Part shown: positions 1 to 10,800 of the stretch, piece after piece
Position numbering within the stretch: position 1 is the stretch's first letter
Layout: each line of letters opens with the position of its first letter
NCBI RefSeq assembly: GCF_006159205.1
Contig: NZ_CP040812.1
Coordinates: 1,488,001-1,552,000, forward strand
Direction: 5' to 3'
From: Antarcticibacterium flavum
Lineage (GTDB): Bacteria; Bacteroidota; Bacteroidia; Flavobacteriales; Flavobacteriaceae
DNA length: 64,000 nt
Position numbers and translations under genes: made by a program
The notes under the pieces: generated by a model
What the model was told of the DNA's origin: nothing
Database searches by the model: none
Seen by the model: only the letters and a program-made list of their open reading frames with translations

Positions 1-1990
1 CGATATAATTAGGAGTTCCAATGTTTCTCACTCAGCCGTGAATATATCGGCCATACCTACGGCATTTTTATTCTCACTCCTATCCTGAATCCCAGGGTTG
101 AAACCCTGGGCTACGGGATCGGCCATGCCTAACGGCATTTTTTTAGGTTCCCAAAATCTATCTTGATGTCCCTACAACAATCTCCCTTACCAGAGAACAA
201 CACCCGGCATATCCATAACCAAGTGCCAGGGGCACGACCCATTTCGTAGCCGCGGAATTCATTCCGGGGGAAAGCAAAACGCCTTCCATATCAAGTGCCG
301 TAGGTACACCGATATAATTAGGAGTTCCAATGTTTCTCACTCAGCCGTGAATATATCGGCCATACCTAACGGCATTCTATTCTTAGCACGATCACAAAAC
401 CCAGGGTTAACCCTGGGTTACGGAATCGGCCATGCCTGACGGCATTTTTTTGAGACCTCAACCGTAATCCGCCTTAACATAAAACACCCGGCATATCCAT
501 AACCAAGTGCCAGCGGCACGACCCATTTCGTAGCCCCGGAATTCATTCCGGGGGAAACCAAACCGCCCTCCATATCAAGTGCCGTAGGTACGACCGATAA
601 AAATTGGAGGACATATGTTTCTCACTCAGCCGTGAATATATCGGCCATACCTAACGGCATTTTATTCTTATTCCTATCCTGAATCCCAGGGTTGAAACCC
701 TGGGCTACGGGATCGGCCATGCCTAATGGCATTTTTAGGTTCCCCAAAATCTATCTGGATGTCCCTACAACAATCTCCCTTCCCAGAGGACAACACCAGG
801 CACATCTATAACCAAGTGCCAACGGCACGACCCATTTCGTAGCCCCGGAATTCATTCCGGGGTAAGGTGACACACCCCCGTTATCAAGTGCCGTAGGTAC
901 GACCGATAAAAATTGGAGGTCTTATGTTTCTTACTCAGCCGTGAATATATCGGCCATACCTAACGGCATTTTATTCTTACTCCTATCCTGAATTCCAGGG
1001 TTGAAACCCTGGGCTACGGAATCGGCCATGTCTGACGGCATTTTTTAGGTTCCCAAAATCTATCTTGATGTCCCTACAACAATCTCCCTTCCCAGAGAAC
1101 AACACCCGGCATATCCATAACCAAGTGCCAGCGGCACGACCCATTTCGTAGCCCCGGAATTCATTCCGGGGGAAAGCAAAACGCCCTCCATATCAAGTGC
1201 CGTAGGTACGACCGATATAATTAGGAGTTCCAATGTTTCTCACTCAGCCGTGAATATATCGGCCATACCTAACGGCATTTTATTCTTACTCCTATCCTGA
1301 TTCCCAGGGTTAAAACCCTGGGCTACGTGATCGGCCATGCCTGACGGCATTTTTTTGAGGTCTCCAGAATCTATCTGGATGTCCCTATAACAATCTCCCT
1401 TTCAAAGAGAACAACACCTGGCATATCCATAACCAAGTGCCAGGGGCACGACCCATTTCGCAGCCCCGGAATTCATTCCGGGGGAAAGCAAAACGCCCTC
1501 CATATCAAGTGCCGTAGGTACGACCGATAAAATTGGAGGACATATGTTTCTCACTCAGCCGTGAATATATCGACCATACCTAACGGCATTTTATTCTTAT
1601 TCCTATCCTGAATCCCAGGGTTGAAACCCTGGGCTGCGGAATCGGCCATGCCTAACGGCATTTTTTTAGGTTCCCTAAAATCTATCTGGATGTCCCTATA
1701 ACAATCTCCCTTCCAAAGAGAACAACACCCGGCATATCCAAAACCAAGTGCCAGCGGCACGACCCATTTCGTAGTCCCGGAATTCATTCCGGGGAAAGGT
1801 GACACACCCTCGATATCAAGTGCCGTAGGGTACGACCGATAAAAATTGGAGGTTCTATGTTTCTCACTCAGCCGCAGATTTATCGGCCATACCTACGGCA
1901 TTCTATTCTTAGCACGATCACAAAACCCAGGGTTGAAACCCTGGGCTACGGAATCGGTCATGCCGAACGGCATTTTTTTGTGGTTCTTAG
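1..1990. repeat. Tandem array of ~309-bp units carrying paired REP hairpins (BIME-like)
   Basis: The unit start (ATGTTTCTCACTCAGCC) recurs at 21, 330, 615, 924, 1233, 1544 and 1857, giving spacings of 309, 285, 309, 309, 311 and 313 bp. Each unit has hairpin 1, cccaggg-ttgaaa-ccctggg followed by CTAC (about 91, 400, 685, 994, 1303, 1614, 1926), and hairpin 2, GTAG followed by ccccggaat-tc-attccgggg (about 246, 530, 839, 1148, 1460, 1770). A GTAG tetranucleotide at the hairpin foot is the signature of REP sequences mobilised by RAYT (Y1 HUH) transposases; the two hairpins point in opposite directions, as in a BIME. A third pairing links tgccgtaggtacgaccgat with the atcggccatacctaacggca that follows it. 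No RAYT gene is in the window and the left end of the array lies beyond it. Short open frames here are not conserved between units, so no coding is called. Confidence 0.9.
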
Positions 1991-2059
1991 AGAATTTTCC
2001 TCTTCAAGCCATTTAAACTTGAAGGATCTCAAATTCATCTCGTCACCACCTAACAAAAA

Positions 2060-2213
2060 CCGACAACAGACAACCGACAACCGACAACATTTTTTTTCAA
2101 CCTACAACCTACAACTTACAACCTACAACCTTTTCAACCGACAACAGACAACCGACAACAGACAACATTTTTTTTCAACCTACAACCCTACAACTTACAA
2201 CCTACAACTTTAA
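2060..2213. repeat. Heptamer tandem array, itself duplicated
   Basis: Degenerate 7-bp repeats of the CCGACAA/CAGACAA type are followed by a T8 run and then CCTACAA/CTTACAA repeats. The whole ~78-bp block occurs twice in tandem (2060-2137 and 2138-2213). It lies directly upstream of the DUF481 pseudogene. Confidence 0.9.
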
Positions 2214-2248
2214 AACATGTTTTTTACTTTTGCCCTTCATTTCACGTT

Positions 2249-3015
2249 ATGACAAGAATCTTACTCTTAACCCTCCTTTGCCTGTTTCCCGGCCTCCTCT
2301 CTGCGCAACTGGTGAATATTGAAGCTAAAAGAATGCAAACCGATTCAGTGAGATTTGCGCTGAATGCCGATTTCTCCTTCAACCACACCAATAATGACGG
2401 GAACCAGGTGAACCAGATTGATGCGGCCATTACCACTCAGATGAAATCCAGGGATCTCCGGAAGATCTATTTCTTCCTGGGAAATTACCGGCTAATAAAT
2501 TCCGAAGGAAATAATTTGCAGAATGCCTGGTTCCTTCACGGGAGGTTCAATTATAAGTTTGATGAGTTACCATTATTGCGGATTGAAAGCTTTATCCAGG
2601 GGCAGTACAATCAGCTGCTGGTGGTGGAGCAGCGTAACCTCCTGGGGCAGGGCTCCGGGTGAAATGGATGGACAGGGAACGTTTCAGCGGCTATGCCGGC
2701 AACAGCTATATGTATGAAGCGGAATACAGTGACCAGGCAGGAACTACAGATTATAATCATCGCAACAGCACCTACCTTACCTTATCCTATGCTGCAGGCG
2801 CGGGAAAATTTTCAGTTACCAATACCGTGTATTACCAACCGCTTTACAGGGATTTGAGCGACTACAGGATCCTGGAACAGTTCAGGCTCGACATTCCCCT
2901 TTCCGGCTGGTTAAAGGTATTTACCCTTTATAATTATTATTTCGACAGTAAGACTCCGCTGAATACAGAGGAATATACTTCTAACCTGAATATTGGGGTG
3001 GGAGTTAGTTTGTAA
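2249..3015 (+). pseudogene. DUF481-type outer-membrane protein, frameshifted
   Basis: The first frame (2249-2662) encodes a signal peptide (about residues 1-19, cut after LLSAQ) and the N-terminal half of a predicted beta-barrel of the DUF481 (YdiY-like) family, ending at a TGA at 2660-2662. The second half continues in the next frame to 3015. Reading GLRVKWMD across the junction at about 2650 needs one extra base in the caggg-ctccggg stretch, so a 1-nt deletion explains the break. The repaired product would be about 255 residues, normal for the family. Both halves retain amphipathic strands with aromatic residues. The function of DUF481 barrels is unknown. It could be a true pseudogene or an assembly error in a G-rich run. 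Heptamer arrays flank it on both sides. Confidence 0.75.
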
Positions 3016-3016
3016 A

Positions 3017-3151
3017 GTTTTCTGTTTACCGTTTACCGTTTACCGTTTACCGTTTTCTGTTTTCTGTTTTCTGTTTGCTGTTTTCTGTTTACTGTTTTCC
3101 GTTTTCGGTTTGCGGTTTTCCGTTTTCCGTTTTCTGTTTAGTGTTTACTGT
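3017..3151. repeat. Heptamer tandem array (GTTTACC/GTTTTCT)
   Basis: About 19 consecutive 7-mers of the form GTTTNCN start just after the stop codon of the DUF481 pseudogene. The first ones are identical (GTTTACC three times, then GTTTTCT) and later ones drift. No coding is likely. Confidence 0.9.
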
Positions 3152-3290
3152 TCGCAAATTTCCGTTTTGGTTTCTTAAATACGTCTCTTTACCGTCATCC
3201 TGAGACCCACATAAAAAATTTTATTAGCGCAAGTTGATGACGTAGGAGAATTATCAATTCGAGTCAATATATTATTTGAAGGTTTTTTCC

Positions 3291-3490
3291 GGCCTACGAA
3301 AGTTTATCGTAAAATTTGAAATGAGAGGGGCGTAAAGAATTTTAGGCTGTTTGAGCGAAACGGATTAATCTCGATAGAATATACTTTCCCGCGAGTTCCT
3401 AAAATTTAGCCACCGAATGAAAAATTTAGATAAGCTTTCGTAAGCCTAGACTTTTTTGCTTCTTTTTTGGGCGATGCAAAAAAGAAGGAG
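3291..3490. repeat. Nested inverted-repeat element (MITE-like or structured RNA)
   Basis: An outer inverted repeat pairs 3291-3308 (ggcctacgaaagtttatc) with 3429-3446 (16 of 18 matches, extending inward through AAATTT). An inner repeat pairs aattttagg at 3338-3346 with cctaaaatt at 3398-3406. A separate hairpin, cttcttttttg / caaaaaagaag, follows at about 3459-3487. The nesting suggests one folded element rather than chance palindromes. There is no open frame. Similar blocks occur dispersed in flavobacterial genomes in my recollection, but I cannot check that here. Confidence 0.65.
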
Positions 3491-3618
3491 CGGTCCTATG
3501 AAATGGGATTAGACTCACCCTCAAAATATAGAGAATAATGAGCACTTTTAAAAATATGTCAATGGTAACTTGTTTCAGGATCTAATGGAATCAAGTTCAG
3601 GTGCTATTTATTTCTTCC

Positions 3619-3690
3619 TGGAATTTGGAATTTGGTGCTTGGTGCTTGGTGCTTAGAATTTGGTGCCTGGAATTTGGTGCTTGGAATTTA
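3619..3690. repeat. Heptamer tandem array (GGAATTT/GGTGCTT)
   Basis: About ten 7-mers alternate between GGAATTT and GGTGCTT. The rest of the gap from 3151 to 3885 holds the nested inverted repeat and otherwise nothing I can name. Confidence 0.88.
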
Positions 3691-3884
3691 AAATTAAGAT
3701 TACACGGATTTTAGCGGATTACACGGAGCTTTTTTTAGTTTCCCGGAATTAATTTGGGATCTTAGTGCTTTATCTAATTATAAAGTCTTCTTTTATATAA
3801 TCTCCCTTAGATATTTTATTAAGCCGATAAACGAACATTAGAAACAGGAAATTTGCATTTATCCGGGGTTTTTAAAAACAGCAT

Positions 3885-4286
3885 ATGAAACCAAACATCA
3901 TCTCCAAACTCTTCCTTTTCGCCGGCCTCAGCAATATCCTGGGGGTTCTTATTTTCTCGAAATTCTTTACAAACAGTGTATTATTGTCGGCACAACCGGC
4001 AGTGATGAGTTATTTTGGCCTTATCTCCATAATACTATGGGGCCTGGCCTATATTTCAGTCCGCAACACCTATGCTGCGGTTCCCTGGTTACTTGCAGTT
4101 TTTACAATTGAAAAAGCGGTGTATGTCCTTGTATGGCTCAGCTGGCTGTTCTCAAATTCCCCCGGCAATTTATATGATCAGGATACCTTCGCCGGATTAT
4201 TCTTTAGCATCTATGGCGTCAATGACCTTTTCTTCGGAATCTTTTTCGGGTATGTTTTTCTGAAGGTGAGGAGGAGTCGTCTTTAG
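3885..4286 (+). CDS. Small integral membrane protein, unknown function
   Basis: This is a 133-residue hydrophobic protein with about four transmembrane segments (roughly residues 7-27, 41-60, 66-86 and 104-126) and a basic C-terminus (KVRRSRL). I do not recognise the family. It stands alone: the neighbours on both sides are repeat arrays, so no operon is suggested. The stop codon (4284-4286) lies inside the first repeats of a heptamer array, so array growth or loss could alter the C-terminal end. Confidence 0.7.
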   Translation: MKPNIISKLFLFAGLSNILGVLIFSKFFTNSVLLSAQPAVMSYFGLISIILWGLAYISVRNTYAAVPWLLAVFTIEKAVYVLVWLSWLFSNSPGNLYDQDTFAGLFFSIYGVNDLFFGIFFGYVFLKVRRSRL

Positions 4287-4614
4287 TCGTTAGTCGTTAG
4301 TCTTTAGTCGTTAGAAAAGTTGTCCGTTGTCAGTTGTCAGTTGTGGGTTGTCGGTTTGGTGTTTGAGAAATGTTTTCCGTTTACCGTTTTCAGTTAAGTT
4401 ATATTTTTGGAATTTGGAATTTGGAATTTGGGATTTGGTGCTTGGAATTTGGAATTTGGAATTTGGTGCTTGGAATTTGGGGTTTGGTGTTTAAGGTTTG
4501 GGGTTTGGTGTTTGGCGTTTGGTTTTTTACTTCTTTTCGGTCTCTCTTCTCTCTTCTCTCTTCTCTCTTCTCTTGTTTCTTGTTTCTTGGCTCTTGTTTC
4601 TTGACTCTTGTTGT
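4276..4614. repeat. Cluster of four heptamer arrays
   Basis: Successive arrays share only their period of 7: TTAGTCG (4276-4314), TTGTCAG (4319-4357), GGAATTT/GGTGCTT/GGGGTTT (4405-4523) and TCTCTTC changing to TCTTGTT (4539-4614). A short GTTTTCC/GTTTACC piece sits at 4371-4395. Frames read through this DNA have periodic composition and are not called as genes. Confidence 0.88.
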
Positions 4615-4733
4615 AGCCTGGTTCTACACTTTCTGTCCTCTGTCCACTTCTATCTCTAAAACATTTTTAACCACCACCCTGCAAGAAATATTGAAAATGA
4701 GCGTTATAGGATTTCATCAATCAAACATCACTC

Positions 4734-5837
4734 ATGCTTAAACGATTTTTTATTTTCTGCTCCGGGGCAGATACTAAGATCCTCGACTCCTGTTCTCCCG
4801 GCGAACAAACAAAATATGCAGGCATAGGCGCCACTGTTTTCTTTACGGCAGTGATGGCATTCATTGCTTCTTCCTATGCGCTTTACACCGTATTTGATAA
4901 TGCTCTTACGGCAGTTTTATTCGGTTTGATCTGGGGCCTTCTTATTTTTAACCTGGACCGGTTTATTGTCTCCACTATCAAAAAGAAAAACAACTTCAGG
5001 AGTGAGTTAGTGCAGGCCACCCCGCGGATCATTCTGGCAGTGATCATCGCGATCGTGATCGCAAAACCGCTGGAGCTTAAGATCTTTGAGAAAGAGATCA
5101 ACCGGGTGCTACTGGAACAAAAGAATGATATGACCCTTGCAAATCAGGAGCAGATCGCCACCCAATTCACGCCGAAGATAAACGCGCTTACTGCGGAAAT
5201 AGCTTCTTTGAAAGAGCAAGTGGTTGTTAAGGAAGCTGAAGTCAACGCCCTCTACAGCACCTATATCACAGAAGCTGAAGGTACCGCCGGAACCGGAAAA
5301 TTAGGTAAAGGCCCGGTATATGCCGAAAAAAGGCAGAAGCATGATGCAGAGTTGCTAACTCTCAAGGAATTAAAAGAAACAAATGCCGGGAAAATTGAAG
5401 CTGCGGAAGAGGCGATTGCTTCCCTAAATCAGGAAAATCAGGCCAGGATCAATGAGTCACAACCTGTTATAGATGGTTTTGACGGACTCATGGCGCGGGT
5501 AAACGCTTTGAACAAACTGCCGCTCCTGCCCTCTTTGTTCATTATGTTCTTGTTTTTGGCGATTGAGACCTCCCCTATTATCGCCAAGTTGCTATCGTCA
5601 AAAGGAGCCTACGACCTGAAGCTGGAAGAAGAGGAAAATGCACTGCAAACCTGGGTCTCACAGCAAATACAGCAGCGGGAACTCATTCTTAAAACAGATG
5701 CCGAAGTCAACAACCGGGTGTATGCAGACATTGCCGAAGAACAGGAACTGTACGACTATAAGCGAAAAAAGGCACGCGAGCTTATGCAGCTGCAGGCAGA
5801 TGCTTTTTATACGAAACATAAGCAGGTTTTGGGTTAG
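4734..5837 (+). CDS. DUF4407 domain membrane protein
   Basis: The 367-residue product has the DUF4407 layout: an N-terminal FCSGAD motif, three membrane segments (about 30-53, 58-82, 95-112), a long soluble coiled-coil (about 120-250, rich in Glu/Lys/Ala) and a fourth membrane segment (about 262-286) followed by a charged helical tail. The family is common in Bacteroidetes and of unknown function; it is assumed to sit in the inner membrane with its coiled coil on one side. The start ATG at 4734 follows about 120 bp of non-repetitive leader after the last heptamer array. Nothing shows an operon with its neighbours; the next gene is convergent. Confidence 0.85.
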   Translation: MLKRFFIFCSGADTKILDSCSPGEQTKYAGIGATVFFTAVMAFIASSYALYTVFDNALTAVLFGLIWGLLIFNLDRFIVSTIKKKNNFRSELVQATPRIILAVIIAIVIAKPLELKIFEKEINRVLLEQKNDMTLANQEQIATQFTPKINALTAEIASLKEQVVVKEAEVNALYSTYITEAEGTAGTGKLGKGPVYAEKRQKHDAELLTLKELKETNAGKIEAAEEAIASLNQENQARINESQPVIDGFDGLMARVNALNKLPLLPSLFIMFLFLAIETSPIIAKLLSSKGAYDLKLEEEENALQTWVSQQIQQRELILKTDAEVNNRVYADIAEEQELYDYKRKKARELMQLQADAFYTKHKQVLG

Positions 5838-5903
5838 AGATTGAAACATTCTATTTGGCGACAAGTAGCAGGTAGACTGGAATAGAAAAAATATAATAAA
5901 CCC

Positions 5904-7508
5904 TTATAATCTCTTGATTGACATAATCCTTTCTTCAAATGAATTTTTATAAAGAGACCTACTTTTTAACCGGGTTTTATAAGAATAAATCGTAGCTACA
6001 GAGATCTCCAGAAATTCAGCTACCTGTTGATTATCCTGGATACCTAACCGGTAAAGCGCAAAGATCCTGAGTTCTGTGTTGAGTAACTCCCCTTTTTTTC
6101 TTTCTCTTCTTTGGTCTGGTGGAAAAAGGTTATTGAATTCTTCTATGAATGTGGGAAAAAGCTTTAAAAAAACTTCATCAAATTGATGGAAAAGATCATT
6201 CCTTTCTTTTTGAACACTATATTTTTTCAGGATAGCCAGCACCTCTTCCGGCTGCCTGGTCTTGATTTTTTGCCTGGTACTTTTTTGCAGATGGTCCATT
6301 TTATGAATCAATCCTGAGGTAGCCTTTAGAAAATAGGTGATATAATCCTGTTTGATCGCATCGGCTTCCAAAAGATTCAGGTTCGTCTCTTCTAACTTAT
6401 GGGTATATTCACTTAAAGCAGTTCTGGCTACATTTTTAGCTTTGAGTTGCTTCAGGATAATATATAGAAAAATGATTACTATAAATGCCAGGAAAGCAAG
6501 AAGCACCACTACCCTTACCAGGGTGGCATTCTTTTGTTCAGCTTTAATTAGCTGTGCCCCCTCAATAATTGGAAGTATGGATGATATTTCAATTTTTCTG
6601 TGCCTTGCGTTGTAAAAAGTAGCATCCCGCATAGCAGAATGTACATAGGTATTGGCCTTCTCAAGTTCTCCTACATTATAAAGTTCAGTAGCAAGATTAC
6701 GGAGGGCTATATTTTCTTTAGTTGCACTTTGCACATCAGATATTGCTGCCAAAGCGAGATACTCTATGGCCTTTTCAAAATTCCCTGTTTGTGAATAGAT
6801 AAAACTAAGGCTGGAAGTTGCGACCCCATAAAGATCGGGAGGTAAGTCATAAAAATCTATCCAGTAATGAAAAGCCTCCCTGGCTTTATCCCATTCCTGT
6901 TGCTTTAACCACATAAGACCTACAGCAGACCAGAAATTTGAAGAATTTGGTTCAGCGTAAACCAGGGCTTCTTCCAGATACCGATTTCCCTGCCGAACGT
7001 AATTAATTCTGAACCTTGGGTCATCATTATAATTGGCCATATCAAAATAGGCCCTCGCCATTATAAAATAATAATCAAATTTCGTCTTGTCATCCAGCTT
7101 ATTGGGGTCAATAGTACTGAGTACATCAAGGGCTTCTTTAAATAAGCCGGAAGACAATAGAACAAACCCTTCCTTTATGCCGGTTTGTGCCACCAGGATA
7201 TCATTATCCATTAACAACGCCAACTCCTTGGCTTCCTCTATATAATAATAAGCAGAGTCGTATTTAAATGACTTGTATTCTTCAAAAAGTTTTAAATAGG
7301 ATGAGTAGAGATCGCGGGTATCGCTCCTAAGCAGATTTTTTTGAACTTCATCCTGTAGATTTGAAATCTTGGAATGTTTACTCTTAACATAGGAATCTTC
7401 ATTTTTTAATTCCTCATCAAGTTTTTCCAAAAGAGGCAGATATTGTTGAGCCATCAGGAAATGGCCAAACAAAACAAAACATCCACATAACCAATCTCTC
7501 CTTTTCAA
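5904..7508 (-). CDS. SusR-like regulator (DUF6377): TPR sensor with C-terminal HTH
   Basis: The 534-residue protein begins with a signal-like segment, carries TPR-like helices to about residue 310, a single membrane span at about 331-353, a coiled coil and a C-terminal helix-turn-helix at about 480-516 (RIFALYRLGI...VAEFLEISVATIYSYKTRLK). This is the DUF6377 architecture of SusR, the membrane regulator that activates starch genes in Bacteroides. It is divergent from susC with a 319-bp shared regulatory region. I infer that the extracytoplasmic TPR part senses maltose or a maltooligosaccharide and that the HTH part activates the neighbouring operon. The architecture is clear; the ligand is inferred from context. 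Confidence 0.85.
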   Translation of the reverse strand: MKRRDWLCGCFVLFGHFLMAQQYLPLLEKLDEELKNEDSYVKSKHSKISNLQDEVQKNLLRSDTRDLYSSYLKLFEEYKSFKYDSAYYYIEEAKELALLMDNDILVAQTGIKEGFVLLSSGLFKEALDVLSTIDPNKLDDKTKFDYYFIMARAYFDMANYNDDPRFRINYVRQGNRYLEEALVYAEPNSSNFWSAVGLMWLKQQEWDKAREAFHYWIDFYDLPPDLYGVATSSLSFIYSQTGNFEKAIEYLALAAISDVQSATKENIALRNLATELYNVGELEKANTYVHSAMRDATFYNARHRKIEISSILPIIEGAQLIKAEQKNATLVRVVVLLAFLAFIVIIFLYIILKQLKAKNVARTALSEYTHKLEETNLNLLEADAIKQDYITYFLKATSGLIHKMDHLQKSTRQKIKTRQPEEVLAILKKYSVQKERNDLFHQFDEVFLKLFPTFIEEFNNLFPPDQRRERKKGELLNTELRIFALYRLGIQDNQQVAEFLEISVATIYSYKTRLKSRSLYKNSFEERIMSIKRL

Positions 7509-7827
7509 TGCCCGAATATATTTATAATTTCTTTAACACTCTATGAGCCAAATATAATGAAAAACTCCACTTTTCCTAAAATTCGTTAAATTAAAACCTT
7601 GATTTAATATTGATTTCTACGTAAGCTTATTCCCAATAAGTCGTTTATTTTCAATATTTTATCAATGAAACGGATTCATAAACACCTTGATTTTTTCTTC
7701 ACAATTTCTATAACACTATCATAGTATATAAGTTTGGTGTTCATTAATCTTTTTCCTGAACGAAAACGATTTCTCATTATTCCTAAAGGGAAATAAGTTT
7801 CAGAAAAATGAACAACGTTTAAATAAT
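7509..7827. promoter_or_regulatory. Divergent regulatory region between susR-like gene and susC
   Basis: This 319-bp A+T-rich gap must hold both promoters. On the + strand TAAGTTTG at 7729-7736 matches the Bacteroidetes -7 consensus TAnnTTTG and would give a ~90-nt susC leader, but no TTG lies at the expected -33 position (TTT at 7705-7707). A short aacgaaaacg repeat near 7758-7770 may be part of an operator. Promoter assignment is weak. Confidence 0.35.
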
Positions 7828-10800
7828 ATGGAACAAAAACTATCAGAAAGAAAGGTCAATTTCTTTTGCCTCTCAAAAACGAAAACAATTTTCTTCGTTT
7901 TGTTACTGTGCATTATTTGCCACTCAACAAATGCTTTTGCGAAAGCTGCTGTCCATAGTGACCCAATTGGCAAAGATCTATTACAGCAAACTGTAGGGGG
8001 AACTGTTGTAGATGAAAACGGATTACCGGTCCCGGGTGTAAACATCATTGAAAAAGGGACTACCAATGGTGTGATTACAGATTTTGATGGAAATTATTTA
8101 ATTGAGGTCACCACCCAAAATGCTGTTCTGGTATTCTCCAGTGTAGGTTTTGAAACACGGGAAATTACAGTGGGGGACCAGGCATCCATAAATGTGACAC
8201 TTTCTGTCTCCGTCGATGCACTTAGTGAAGTAGTAGTGATAGGATATGGTACGGCCTCCAGAAGGGATGTTACTGGCGCCATTTCTTCAATCTCTGAGGA
8301 GAACCTTAACCAGGGAGCTATTACCAATCCATTACAGCAAATATCCGGGAAGGCAGCAGGGGTGGTCATAAATCAGACGGGGAGTGAACCCGGATCATCA
8401 CCCAGTGTACGAATAAGGGGTATCACCTCCTTAATTGGTGGTAATGATCCTTTGGTTGTAGTAGACGGAATACAGGGAAATATGGATCTGCTCAACCAGG
8501 TACCACCAAGTGAAATCGCGTCTATAGATATTTTAAAAGACGCATCGGCCACAGCCATTTATGGTTCCAGGGGTGCCCCGGGAGTACTTATAGTCACCAC
8601 AAAGAAAAACAGGGAAGGCACTTCTTCCCTGGAATATACAACAGCAATGTCCCTGGATTTCATTCCAAAAAAGCTGGATATGATGGATGCGAACCAATGG
8701 TGGGAACAGGCCAGGATAAACAATGTTCCTGCCTCTGCCAACCACGGCTCCAGTACAGATTGGTTTGACCTGTTGACCCAAACAGGAGCTACTCAAAACC
8801 ACACGTTATCATTTGGAGGCGGTACAGGGAATTTCAATTACAGGGCTTCCGTAAGTGCAATTTTGCAGCAGGGAATCGTGATCAACTCCAACAATGAGAG
8901 GTATATTGGAAGGATACAAGCTACCCAAAAGGCTCTCGATGACCGTTTATCGCTTACCATGAATTTAAATAGCGGTATTAATAATACAACCAGTAGTGTA
9001 CAGAGTATAGGACGAGCGGCTTTCACCTCTAACCTTATATCAAATGCGTATGTGATGCGCCCTACAGACCCCGTTTTGGATACAGATGGCAGCTATTATA
9101 TGGATCCTAACGTTTTCCAATATTTAAATCCTTATGCTGTTGCCCAAACTGTTGTGAATGAGGGGAAAAATAATAATCTATTTGCAAGTTTAAATGCAGA
9201 TTTAAAACTGTTTGACGGGTTTTCTACCGGGTGGTTCGGTAGCTGGAGAAAAACAGATTATACTTCTGGTTTCTTTCTTCCGGTAGAATCTACAGTTGCT
9301 GCGGCAATAGATCAGAATGGTTTTGCCAATGTGAACAACAACAGGCAGGATGAGAAATTGATGAATGTTAGTCTAAAATATACCAACAGGATAGGCGATC
9401 ACAATTTTGATGGACTTTTGCTTTATGAATGGCAAAATCAAACATACCAGGGGAATTACCTGCAGGCAAGGGGATTCCTTAATGACCTCACTACTTATAA
9501 TGCTTTACAACTGGGGGATCTTTCCAGCGTAAGGCCGGGTGATATTTCATCATATAAAAATGACCGTACCCTTATATCTTTTCTGGGCAGGTTAAACTAT
9601 ACATTTTTACACCGCTACCAGTTAACTTTAAGTATGCGAAGGGATGGTTCCTCTGTTTTTGGGGAAAACCACAAATGGGGTAATTTCCCATCTGCAGCCG
9701 TAGCCTGGCACATTGACCAGGAACCATTTATGGCCAACCAGGAACTCTTTGATCAATTAAAACTTCGGGGAGGTTATGGAATAACAGGTAATCAACAGGG
9801 GTTATATCCCCAGAGTTCTCTTTCTTTAGTGGGTGCAGCCGGTGTTACCTATTTTGGTGGAAACCAGATCACAAATTTTAATATCATACAAAATGCGAAT
9901 GAAGATCTGCGCTGGGAAACCAAAAAACAAACGAATGTTGGTTTGGATTTCTCATTACTTAATGGAAGGTTAAGCGGTTCTATAGATGCGTTTACTGCTA
10001 CTACAGATAATTTACTTTTCAATTATACAGTACCTCAGCCTCCTTTTCCACATAACACTATCGCTGCCAACGTGGGGAGCGTATTGAACAGGGGATTGGA
10101 AACCGTGCTTAGCTATGATGTTATAAGCACAGATGATATGACCTTTACTTTGGCTGGTAACCTCTCCCTTTTACAAAACCGGGTGCTAAACCTAAGTGGT
10201 AGCATTAACGGGGTTGACCTTAACACAAATTATGTGCCCTGGGGACCAGATTCCTTTTTGATTGAAGGACAGCCCATTGGAACATTTAATATCCTACAGC
10301 ACGCAGGTGTGAATGAGGTGGGGGCAGAGATAGTAGAAGATCGAAATGGAGATGGAGTTATAGACATGGGCGCCCGGAGTCCGGACAGAGCATTACAGGG
10401 TGCAGCCTTACCTACTCATACCTACGCTATAAATCCTTCCTTCAGGTATAAAAACTTTGATGTAGCCATGGTGTGGAGAGGATCTGGTGGTAACAAGGTC
10501 TTTAATGGTTTAAGGGCAAACTTAAGTTATATGGAGAACATTGGAAGATCCAACCTTTTAACCAGTGCTGTACCATTGAATATCTATACCTCCCAGTACA
10601 GCTCCAATTTGTGGCTGGAAAACGGATCTTTCCTGAGATTGGAAAATCTTACGGCAGGGTATAACTTCTTTTTTGACAATAAAAATATTGAATCTGTGCG
10701 TGTATCACTCACCGGCAATAACCTGGCTTTATTCACACAATACACAGGTATAGACCCGGAACTTAATTTAAGTGGTGGTAGTGGATTTGGTGGAGATAAT

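Noticed and set aside
1..1990. CRISPR array
   Set aside because: The repeat unit is ~309 bp with no short repeat/variable spacer pattern, and no cas genes are present.
158..2213. Open frames of 60-118 codons within the repeat array and the heptamer DNA
   Set aside because: They follow the repeat units, change from copy to copy and have no protein-like composition.
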